Assembly: GCA_019241805.1 (NCBI GenBank)
Contig: JAFAWL010000194.1
Coordinates: 1 to 5,768 of the forward strand
Length of the DNA stretch: 5,768 nt
Reading direction: 5' to 3'
Source: Actinomycetota bacterium
GTDB lineage: Bacteria > Actinomycetota > Actinomycetes > Mycobacteriales > Jatrophihabitantaceae
Shown: one piece after another, positions 1-5,479 of the stretch
Layout of the letters: each line of letters begins with the position of its first letter
How positions within the stretch are numbered: the stretch's first letter is position 1
Position numbers and translations under genes: made by a program
The notes under the pieces: generated by a model
Seen by the model: only the letters and a program-made list of their open reading frames with translations
What the model was told of the DNA's origin: nothing
The model's database searches: none

Positions 1-1086
1 GCGTCGCTCGGCGTACCCGACGAGCCGAACACGCTGAACCTGGAGGCCACCAAGGACGCGGTGGTACTGCTCATCGACGGGCTCGGGTGGAATCTGCTGC
101 GGGCGCACGCTGAGTACGCGCCGTTTCTGGCCGGGTTCCCGGCAACGACCCTGACGGTCGGATTCCCCACGACGACGGCGGCGAGCATCGCCTCGCTCGG
201 CGTCGGGCGTCCGTCCGGCGAACACGGGCTGATCGGATACACCACTCGGCTCGACGGCTTCGCCGAACCGATCAACTGGTTGCGCTGGCAGGGCGCATAC
301 TCGGGGGCGGCGCTGCCGGACGGAGTGACCGCCGAGACTTTGCAACCGCGACAGACTGCGCTCGAGCGGGCCGAGCAGGCGGGCGTCGAGGTCTCGGTGG
401 TCTCGGCCTACGCCTTACAAGCCAGCGGTTTGACGCGTGCGGTGCTTCGCGGCGGCCGGTACGTGCCGGTGTTCACGCCCGCCGACACCGTGGCCGCGGT
501 CGCGGCGGCGGTCCGTGCGCCCGGCCCGGCGACGACCCGGCGACTGGTGTACTGCTACAACGCCGAGCTCGACCTGGTCGGACACGGGCGCGGCTGCGAC
601 TCGGACGCCTGGCGCGTTCAGCTACAGCTGGTCGACCGGATGGCCGAGTTGCTGGCCGAGCGGTTGCCGTCCTCAACCCGCCTCTACGTCACCGGTGACC
701 ACGGCATGCTCGACCTCCCGGAAGCTGCGAAGGTCGACTACGACGCGGAACCAGAGCTCGCCCACGGCGTCGGCATGATCGCCGGTGATTCGCGGGTGCG
801 GTATCTGCACGTCGCCGAGGACGACCTCGATGCAGTTCGATCGCGGTGGGCCGCTCGACTCGGTGATCGCGCGGCCATCCTCACGCGGGCCGAGGTGATC
901 GACGCCGGTTGGTACGGACCCGTCGTCACCGACACCGCTCGCGCGCGGATCGGCGATCTCGTGGTCGTCGCCGTCGGCGAACTCGCGGTGGTGCGGCGCA
1001 AGGCCGAGCCGCGCCCGTCGATGTTGATCGGTCATCACGGCGCATTGTCCGACGACGAGCTGCTGGTGCCGCTCCTGCGCGCCTGA
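1..1086 (+). CDS. Alkaline phosphatase superfamily protein (nucleotide pyrophosphatase/phosphodiesterase type), 5'-truncated
   Basis: This is a metal-dependent phospho-ester hydrolase of the type I phosphodiesterase/nucleotide pyrophosphatase branch; the substrate is unknown. The frame is open from base 1 and the residues before the GTG at 61 (ASLGVPDEPN...) look like the family's usual N-terminal stretch, so I treat the gene as starting upstream. All expected two-metal-site elements are visible: the first Asp in LLIDGLG (codon 76), the Thr nucleophile region FPTTTAAS (codons 163-184), Asp571 and His583 in the ELDLVGHG motif (nucleotide positions), Asp697/His700 in VTGDHGM, and the C-terminal His in GHHGALSD (codons 1033/1036). 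No signal peptide or membrane segment is seen in the part present. The gene ends 58 bp before the next one, which has its own possible promoter, so it need not be part of that operon. Family assignment is confident; substrate is not. Confidence 0.88.
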   Translation, partial: ASLGVPDEPNTLNLEATKDAVVLLIDGLGWNLLRAHAEYAPFLAGFPATTLTVGFPTTTAASIASLGVGRPSGEHGLIGYTTRLDGFAEPINWLRWQGAYSGAALPDGVTAETLQPRQTALERAEQAGVEVSVVSAYALQASGLTRAVLRGGRYVPVFTPADTVAAVAAAVRAPGPATTRRLVYCYNAELDLVGHGRGCDSDAWRVQLQLVDRMAELLAERLPSSTRLYVTGDHGMLDLPEAAKVDYDAEPELAHGVGMIAGDSRVRYLHVAEDDLDAVRSRWAARLGDRAAILTRAEVIDAGWYGPVVTDTARARIGDLVVVAVGELAVVRRKAEPRPSMLIGHHGALSDDELLVPLLRA

Positions 1087-1131
1087 AACGGTCGGTCGAA
1101 TTGGCCGGCCGCATCGCCGGGGCGATCCATC

Positions 1132-1137
1132 TACGCT
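1132..1137 (+). promoter_or_regulatory. Possible -10 hexamer (TACGCT) of a leaderless promoter
   Basis: The hexamer TACGCT fits the actinobacterial TAnnnT -10 pattern. Seven bases separate it from the ATG at 1145, so transcription would start at or next to the start codon. The gene has no convincing Shine-Dalgarno sequence (only GACGGGG directly abutting the ATG), which fits leaderless translation. No good -35 hexamer at the right distance is visible. This is a pattern-based inference. Confidence 0.35.
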
Positions 1138-1144
1138 GACGGGG

Positions 1145-2842
1145 ATGAGCGAGAGCAGCCCCGCCCCGACCACCGATCGCACGACGCCGCGCACGGCGAT
1201 CGTCACCGTCGACGACGATCCGGCCGTCTCGCGATCAGTCGCGCGTGACCTGCGCCGGAGATACGCCGACGAGTACCGGATCGTGCGGGCCGAGTCGGGA
1301 GCGGCGGCCCTCGACGCGTTGCGGGAACTGAAGCTGCGCGGCGACGTCGTCGCCTTGATTCTGGCCGATTATCGGATGCCGCAGATGAACGGCATCGAGT
1401 TCTTGGAACAGGCCATGGACCTCTATCCGGCCGCTCGGCGCGTGTTGCTGACCGCCTATGCCGACACCGGCGCCGCGATCGACGCGATCAATGTGGTCGA
1501 TCTCGATTACTACCTGCTCAAGCCCTGGGACCCGCCGGAAGAGAAGCTTTATCCGGTCGTCGACGCGATGATCGATTCGTGGTCGAGCCGGGACGTCCGG
1601 CCGGTCCGTGAGACGAAGGTCGTCGGGCACCGGTGGTCGGCCAGATCTTCGGAGGTCCGCGAGTTCTTGGCTCGTAACCAGGTGCCGTACCGGTGGTATC
1701 AGAAAGACTCCCCCGAGGGGGAGCGCCTGCTCCTGGCCGCCGGCACCGACGGCCGCAGCCTGCCGCTGGTGATCACTCCCGACGGCGAGGCGCTCGTCGC
1801 CCCGACCGATACCGAGCTGGCCGCCCGCGTGGGTCTGACCACTACCCCAGGGTCCGACTTCTATGACCTCATCGTCATCGGCGGTGGGCCGGCCGGCCTC
1901 GGCGCGGCCGTCTACGGAGCATCGGAGGGACTGCGCACGGTGCTCGTCGAGCGGACGGCCACCGGCGGCCAGGCCGGTCAGAGTTCCCGCATCGAAAACT
2001 ACCTCGGCTTCCCCGACGGGGTTTCGGGCGCCCAACTGGCCGACCGCGCCCGTCGCCAGGCGATCAAGTTCGGCGCCGAGCTCGTCACCACCCGCGACGT
2101 CGTCGGGTTGGAGGCCAACGGCTCGGCCCGGACCGTCCGCTTCGCCGACGGAGCCAGCCTCGCCGCCCACACGGTCGTGCTGGCCACCGGCGTCTCGTAC
2201 CGGCAACTGACCGCCCCCGGCCTCACCGACCTGACCGGCCGGGGCGTCTACTACGGTTCGGCCCTGACCGAGGCGTCCAGCTGCGCCGGCCAGGACGTCT
2301 ACGTCGTGGGCGGGGCCAACTCGGCCGGGCAGGCCGCGGTGTACCTGTCGCGCGGGGCGAAGCGCGTGACGATCCTCGTACGCAGCAAGTCGATCGAGGA
2401 CTCCATGTCCTATTACCTGGTGCAGCAGATCGCCGGCATGGAGCGGATCTCCGTCCGCACCTGCACGGAAGTAGTCGAAGCCCAGGGCGAGGGTCACCTC
2501 GAACGCCTCGTCTTGCGCGATAACGCGACCGGCGAGACCGAAACGGTCGAGGCCGGGTGGCTATTCGTCTTCGTCGGCGCGGCGCCCCGCACCGACTGGC
2601 TCGAGGGCATAGTCCGGCGCGACCAGCACGGTTTCGTGCTGGCCGGACCGGATCTGGTCACCGACGGGGCGGACCTGGCCGACTGGACGCTGGACCGCGC
2701 GCCTTATCACCTGGAGACCAGCGTGCCCGGGGTCTTTGTCGCGGGCGACGTCCGGTCCGAATCGGCCAAGCGGGTCGCCTCCGCCGTCGGCGAGGGCGCC
2801 ATGGCCGTCATGCTGGTCCACCGATATTTGGAGATGTTGTGA
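1145..2842 (+). CDS. Receiver domain - glutaredoxin-like - thioredoxin-reductase-like FAD oxidoreductase fusion
   Basis: This 565-residue soluble protein has three modules. Residues about 16-145 are a CheY-like receiver with acidic pocket DDD23-25, phosphoacceptor Asp75 (LADYRMP), Thr103 and Lys126 (LLKPW), so it should accept phosphate. Residues about 155-230 resemble a glutaredoxin fold (VVGHRWSARSSEV, then the cis-Pro-like SLPLVITPDG around Pro207), but the usual CxxC position reads WSAR. Residues about 240-565 are a class II pyridine-nucleotide-disulfide reductase module: GGGPAG at 246-251, Glu269 ending the FAD strand, GGQ 274-276, IENYLGFP 283-290, a second dinucleotide motif GGANSAG 389-395 and the C-terminal FAD motif VAGDV (Asp535). 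The redox CxxC expected near residues 371-376 is absent; only Cys380 and Cys440 exist in the protein. It is translationally coupled to the kinase gene that follows, its likely phosphodonor. Databases use names such as fused response regulator/thioredoxin-disulfide reductase for this architecture; the electron acceptor here is unknown. Confidence 0.93.
   Translation: MSESSPAPTTDRTTPRTAIVTVDDDPAVSRSVARDLRRRYADEYRIVRAESGAAALDALRELKLRGDVVALILADYRMPQMNGIEFLEQAMDLYPAARRVLLTAYADTGAAIDAINVVDLDYYLLKPWDPPEEKLYPVVDAMIDSWSSRDVRPVRETKVVGHRWSARSSEVREFLARNQVPYRWYQKDSPEGERLLLAAGTDGRSLPLVITPDGEALVAPTDTELAARVGLTTTPGSDFYDLIVIGGGPAGLGAAVYGASEGLRTVLVERTATGGQAGQSSRIENYLGFPDGVSGAQLADRARRQAIKFGAELVTTRDVVGLEANGSARTVRFADGASLAAHTVVLATGVSYRQLTAPGLTDLTGRGVYYGSALTEASSCAGQDVYVVGGANSAGQAAVYLSRGAKRVTILVRSKSIEDSMSYYLVQQIAGMERISVRTCTEVVEAQGEGHLERLVLRDNATGETETVEAGWLFVFVGAAPRTDWLEGIVRRDQHGFVLAGPDLVTDGADLADWTLDRAPYHLETSVPGVFVAGDVRSESAKRVASAVGEGAMAVMLVHRYLEML
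2830..2833 (+). promoter_or_regulatory. Ribosome binding site (GGAG) setting the kinase start
   Basis: GGAG lies five bases before the GTG at 2839, inside the last codons of the upstream oxidoreductase gene. It supports 2839 rather than the second in-frame GTG at 2854, which would be 20 bases away from it. It also rejects the far-upstream start at 2557, which would overlap the previous gene by almost 300 bases. Confidence 0.7.
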
Positions 2843-2877
2843 GCGAGCCTGTTGTGAGCGAGCCTGCGAGCGAGCCC
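2839..2877 (+). repeat. Three copies of a 12-bp SEP-coding repeat at the kinase start
   Basis: GTGAGCGAGCCT occurs exactly at 2839-2850 and 2854-2865, followed by a close copy GCGAGCGAGCCC at 2866-2877. The protein begins MSEPVVSEPASEP as a result. The repeat duplicates the start codon itself, giving two in-frame GTGs, of which only the first has a properly spaced ribosome binding site. This acidic tail precedes the folded sensor domain and is probably disordered. Confidence 0.85.
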
Positions 2878-4347
2878 GGTGGAGCTGAGCCCAAGCACCT
2901 GCCGTGCGACATCGATGAACTGAGCACACTGTTCTTGTTCGAGAAGCTCTCCCGCGACCAGCTCGGATGGCTCTGCGAGCGCGGCCATGTCGAACGGCAC
3001 AACCCTGGCGTGTTGTTCACCGAGGGCGATCCGGCCCGCTGCCTGTTCGTCATGCTCGACGGCGAGGTCGCGATCCTGCGTCGCGTCGGCGGCGATGACA
3101 TCGAGATCAGCCGCACCTCGCAGCGCGGTGTATACGCGGGCGCTTGGACCTCCTACCTCGGCGATCGTGTGCCGCAGCGCTACCTGAACTCGATGCGGGT
3201 GATTCAACCCGGGCGGTTTTACGTGCTCGGCGCCCGGGACTTCGCCGACTTCATGGGCGAGTGGTTTCCGATGGCCGTGCACCTGCTCGAAGGGGTGTTC
3301 TTCGGCACCCGCAATTCCGAGTTGGTGGTGCGTCAACGCGAGCGCTTGCTCGCCTTGGGCTCGCTGTCGGCCGGTCTGACGCACGAGCTGAACAACCCGG
3401 CCGCGGCGGCCGTGCGGGCGACATCGTCTCTGCGTGAGCGGGTCGCCGGGATGCGCTCGAAACTGCGGGGCATCGCCGGCGGCAGCTGGGACCGGGCCGC
3501 GCTGGAGACCTTGATAAAGCTGCAGGAAGAGGCGGCCGAGAACGTCGCGAAGGCGCCGAGCTTGGCGCCCCTGGAGGCAACCGATCGCGAGGATGAGCTG
3601 TCGAACTGGTTCGAGGATCACCACCTGCGCGGCGGCTGGGACATCGCGCCGACCTTCGTCCAAGCCGGCATCGACGTCGCCTGGCTCGATCGGGTCGCCG
3701 AGATCGTCGAAGCCGACGCACTCGAAGGCGCCGTGCGCTGGCTGAATTACACGGTCGAGACCGAACTGCTGATGAATGAGATCGAAGACGCGACCACGCG
3801 CATCTCGACACTCGTCGGCGCCGCCCGCCAGTACTCCCAGATGGATCGTGGGCCGGTGCAGGTCGTCGATCTGCACGTACTGCTCGACAGCACCCTGGTC
3901 ATGCTCAGCAAGAAGATCGGTGATGGCATCGAGGTCGTCAAGGACTACGACCGCAGCTTGCCGACGATCTCCGTGTTCGCCGCCGAACTGAATCAGGTGT
4001 GGACGAACCTGATCGACAACGCCGTGCAGGCTATGGGCGGCCACGGCACTTTGACCCTGCGGACTCGCCGCGACGGGGAGCGGGCCGTGGTCGAGATCGG
4101 CGACACCGGGCCGGGGATTCCCGCTGATATACGCGACCGCATCTTCGAACCCTTCTTCACGACCAAGCCTGTCGGCGAGGGCACTGGCCTGGGTCTCGAC
4201 ATCTCCTGGCGGATCGTGGTGAACAAGCACCACGGAGAGCTCAGCGTGGCTTCGGAGCCGGGCGACACCCGCTTCCGTGTGAGCCTGCCGATCTCCGGCG
4301 CCGACGCAGAGCGGGTCGACCAGACGCTCCGACCGGTCGACGGCTAG
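2839..4347 (+). CDS. Soluble histidine kinase with N-terminal cyclic-nucleotide-binding-like domain
   Basis: This 502-residue cytosolic sensor kinase has no membrane segment. Residues about 29-150 form a cNMP-binding-like beta barrel (FLFEKLSRDQ..., LFVMLDGEVAILRR). Its phosphate-binding cassette is atypical: the loop at 97-104 reads GVYAGAWT, without the usual GE pair, though Arg114 is in about the right place. The dimerisation/phosphoacceptor helix carries LTHELNNPAAAA with His182. The second helix (ATTRISTLVGAARQYSQM) comes only about 130 residues later, leaving an insertion at roughly 200-310. The ATPase domain is complete: N box NLIDNAVQAM (390-399), G1 DTGPGIP (422-428), F box FEPFFTTK (436-443), G2 GTGLGL (448-453). 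The start is GTG overlapping the upstream stop (GTGA, 4 bp), with GGAG five bases before it. Kinase and receiver/reductase are therefore probably made in a fixed ratio and form a cognate two-component pair. The input ligand is unknown. Confidence 0.92.
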   Translation: MSEPVVSEPASEPGGAEPKHLPCDIDELSTLFLFEKLSRDQLGWLCERGHVERHNPGVLFTEGDPARCLFVMLDGEVAILRRVGGDDIEISRTSQRGVYAGAWTSYLGDRVPQRYLNSMRVIQPGRFYVLGARDFADFMGEWFPMAVHLLEGVFFGTRNSELVVRQRERLLALGSLSAGLTHELNNPAAAAVRATSSLRERVAGMRSKLRGIAGGSWDRAALETLIKLQEEAAENVAKAPSLAPLEATDREDELSNWFEDHHLRGGWDIAPTFVQAGIDVAWLDRVAEIVEADALEGAVRWLNYTVETELLMNEIEDATTRISTLVGAARQYSQMDRGPVQVVDLHVLLDSTLVMLSKKIGDGIEVVKDYDRSLPTISVFAAELNQVWTNLIDNAVQAMGGHGTLTLRTRRDGERAVVEIGDTGPGIPADIRDRIFEPFFTTKPVGEGTGLGLDISWRIVVNKHHGELSVASEPGDTRFRVSLPISGADAERVDQTLRPVDG

Positions 4348-4367
4348 CGAAGGCCCGCGCGTGACAC

Positions 4368-4408
4368 GTGCGGCGAAACCGCGCGGTCGCCCGCGCACGC
4401 TTGCGGGC
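4368..4408 (+). terminator. Two GC-rich hairpins after the kinase gene, possible terminator
   Basis: Within the gap between the kinase and menG there are two stem-loops. The first is 4368-4384, GTGCGG/CCGCGC with a CGAAA loop and one G-U pair. The second is 4389-4408, GCCCGC/GCGGGC with an 8-base loop. Neither is followed by a T run, as is common in actinobacteria. They start about 20 bp after the kinase stop, where a terminator would be expected, but random pairing is frequent in such GC-rich DNA. Confidence 0.35.
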
Positions 4409-4436
4409 CGCGCACAGCCGCCGGCGTCCGGGCGGG

Positions 4437-4442
4437 CACAAT
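4437..4442 (+). promoter_or_regulatory. Possible -10 hexamer (CACAAT) for leaderless menG
   Basis: CACAAT is a near match to TAnnnT. It is followed by exactly seven bases and then the ATG at 4450, the same spacing as seen before the ATG at 1145. It overlaps the alternative ATG at 4441, which argues that translation starts at 4450 if this promoter is real. No Shine-Dalgarno sequence is seen before either ATG. Confidence 0.35.
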
Positions 4443-4449
4443 GAGACCG

Positions 4450-5148
4450 ATGACCCGAGCGACCCTGGACAAGCAACCGCACGACGTCGCCCGCATGTTC
4501 GACGGGGTCGCCCGCCGTTACGACTTGACCAACACTGTGCTCTCGTTCGGATTCGACCGTCGCTGGCGGCGGCGGACACGGCAGACATTGCAACTGCGTG
4601 CTGGCGAAGCGGTGCTCGACCTCGCCGCCGGCACCGGCGTCTCGACGGCCGAACTCGCTCGCAACGGGGCCTGGGCGGTCGCGTGCGACTTCTCGCTCGG
4701 CATGCTGCGGGCCGGTCGCCTCCGTCGTCGTCGGTTGGCCATGGTTGCCGGTGACGCGCTGCACCTGCCCTTTCGAGCCGAGAGCTTCGACGCCGTCACG
4801 ATCTCCTTCGGGCTCCGCAACGTCGCCGACGTGCCGCGGGCACTGCGGGAGTTGGCCCGGGTTACCCGCCCGGGTGGCCGATTGGTCGTCTGCGAATTCA
4901 GCCACCCCACGTTCGCCCCGTTTCGCGTGGTCTACCTCCGCTACCTGATGCGGGCCCTGCCGTGGCTGGCCCGACGCGTCTCGTCCAACGGCGAGGCGTA
5001 TCAATACTTGGCCGAATCGATTCGGGCCTGGCCCCCGCAGGAGGAACTGGCCCGCCTCATCGTCGAATCGGGTTGGGGTGAGGTCAGCTACCGCAATCTG
5101 ACCGGTGGCATCGTGGCGTTGCACCGCGGGATACGACCGGCCGCCTGA
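4450..5148 (+). CDS. menG: Demethylmenaquinone methyltransferase (MenG/UbiE family)
   Basis: This enzyme transfers a methyl group from S-adenosylmethionine to demethylmenaquinone, the last step of menaquinone synthesis, at the cytoplasmic face of the membrane. The product from ATG 4450 is 232 residues, a normal length for the family. It begins MTRATLDKQPHDVA, as actinobacterial MenG proteins do, so I prefer it to the in-frame ATG at 4441, which would add only MRP. Visible landmarks are the family signature YDLTNTVLSFG, the SAM-binding motif I LDLAAGTG (Asp57 to Gly63), the acidic residue of CDFSLGM (Asp80), GDALHLPF (Asp102), ISFGLRNV (118-125), RVTRPGGRLVVCEF and the C-terminal NLTGGIVALHR. 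Ubiquinone synthesis is not expected in actinobacteria, so MenG rather than UbiE is the better name. No other menaquinone genes are in the window; the gene appears to be transcribed on its own. Confidence 0.93.
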   Translation: MTRATLDKQPHDVARMFDGVARRYDLTNTVLSFGFDRRWRRRTRQTLQLRAGEAVLDLAAGTGVSTAELARNGAWAVACDFSLGMLRAGRLRRRRLAMVAGDALHLPFRAESFDAVTISFGLRNVADVPRALRELARVTRPGGRLVVCEFSHPTFAPFRVVYLRYLMRALPWLARRVSSNGEAYQYLAESIRAWPPQEELARLIVESGWGEVSYRNLTGGIVALHRGIRPAA

Positions 5149-5188
5149 GGGGTAGTCCATGGCTGTGGTCCTCCAGAGCGAGGGCCGC

Positions 5189-5194
5189 TAGCGT
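5189..5194 (+). promoter_or_regulatory. Possible -10 hexamer (TAGCGT) upstream of the Gly/Asp peptide gene
   Basis: TAGCGT fits TAnnnT and would place transcription start near 5201, giving a leader of about 40 bases before the ATG at 5240. A clear -35 is lacking; GTGGTC at 5165-5170 has the right spacing (18 bp) but is a poor match. The peptide gene could also be read through from menG. Confidence 0.25.
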
Positions 5195-5203
5195 GATCAG
5201 GAC

Positions 5204-5220
5204 CGGCCGACCGTCGGCCG
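5204..5220 (+). other. Stem-loop between menG and the peptide gene
   Basis: A perfect 7-bp stem, CGGCCGA/TCGGCCG with a CCG loop, lies 55 bp after the menG stop and 8 bases before the ribosome binding site of the next gene. It could end menG transcription or form part of the leader of the peptide mRNA. No T run follows. Confidence 0.4.
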
Positions 5221-5228
5221 TCGACTGC

Positions 5229-5234
5229 GAGGAG
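5229..5234 (+). promoter_or_regulatory. Strong ribosome binding site (GAGGAG) of the peptide gene
   Basis: GAGGAG is five bases before the ATG at 5240 and is the best Shine-Dalgarno match in the window. It is the main reason to accept the low-complexity frame as a real gene and to choose 5240 over the in-frame ATG at 5246, 11 bases away. Confidence 0.75.
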
Positions 5235-5239
5235 AGCTC

Positions 5240-5479
5240 ATGAGCATGGATGACGATGACATGACGACCGTCGGCGACGGCGGTGCGGACGGCGGGGCCG
5301 ATGGCGGTTCTGACGGCGGCGCCGACCACGGTGGCGATGGCGGGGCTGACGGCGGCGCGCGCGACGGTGGCGCTGGTGGCGACGGCGGCGCTGACGGCGG
5401 GGCCGGCAGCGGTGACGGTGGCGCCGACCACGGTGGCGATGGCGGGGCTGACGGCGGCGCGCGCGACGGCAGCGCCTGA
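5240..5479 (+). CDS. Small Gly/Asp/Ala repeat protein, possible substrate peptide
   Basis: I do not recognise a named family. The product is 79 residues, of which 34 are Gly, 19 Asp and 12 Ala. It has no Cys, Lys, Glu or aromatic residue and is strongly acidic. A short leader-like N-terminus (MSMDDDDMTTV, 1-11) is followed by GGAD-type tetrads. An 18-residue block, DGGADHGGDGGADGGARD, is present at 25-42 and again at 59-76; it contains the only two His (30, 64) and the only two Arg (41, 75). There is no signal peptide or membrane segment. The strong ribosome binding site supports expression. The stop codon directly abuts the GTG of a downstream JmjC/cupin-like gene, so the two are probably cotranscribed. 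It could be a substrate for that enzyme, a metal-binding or simply disordered acidic protein. RTX-type calcium repeats were considered but the hydrophobic position of that nonapeptide is missing. Confidence 0.72.
   Translation: MSMDDDDMTTVGDGGADGGADGGSDGGADHGGDGGADGGARDGGAGGDGGADGGAGSGDGGADHGGDGGADGGARDGSA
5311..5469 (+). repeat. Internal duplication in the peptide gene (57 bp, 102-bp offset)
   Basis: Positions 5311-5367 and 5413-5469 match over 57 bp with one difference (C5317 versus T5419), including 50 identical consecutive bases (5318-5367 and 5420-5469). The offset is 102 bp, exactly 34 codons, so the frame is kept. The between-copy segment (5368-5412) is a less regular Gly/Asp stretch. 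Near-identity at synonymous positions suggests a recent duplication or ongoing gene conversion. Confidence 0.9.

Noticed and set aside
1235..2497. A 420-codon minus-strand open frame antisense to the FAD oxidoreductase
   Set aside because: The plus strand here carries the complete receiver and FAD/NAD motifs; the antisense product is low in recognisable structure and is a codon-bias shadow.
2557..2838. A 94-codon upstream extension of the kinase frame
   Set aside because: It would overlap the well-supported oxidoreductase gene and reads as Arg/Gly-rich nonsense; GTG 2839 with its ribosome binding site is the natural start.
2707..5160. A very long minus-strand open frame (over 800 codons) across the kinase and menG
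   Set aside because: It is antisense to two genes with unmistakable family motifs, has no recognisable domain, and long antisense open frames are normal in GC-rich DNA with strong third-position bias.
5240..5479. RTX-type calcium-binding repeats in the Gly/Asp peptide
   Set aside because: The GGxGxDxUx nonapeptide needs a hydrophobic residue at a fixed position; the peptide has no hydrophobic residues other than Ala after residue 11.
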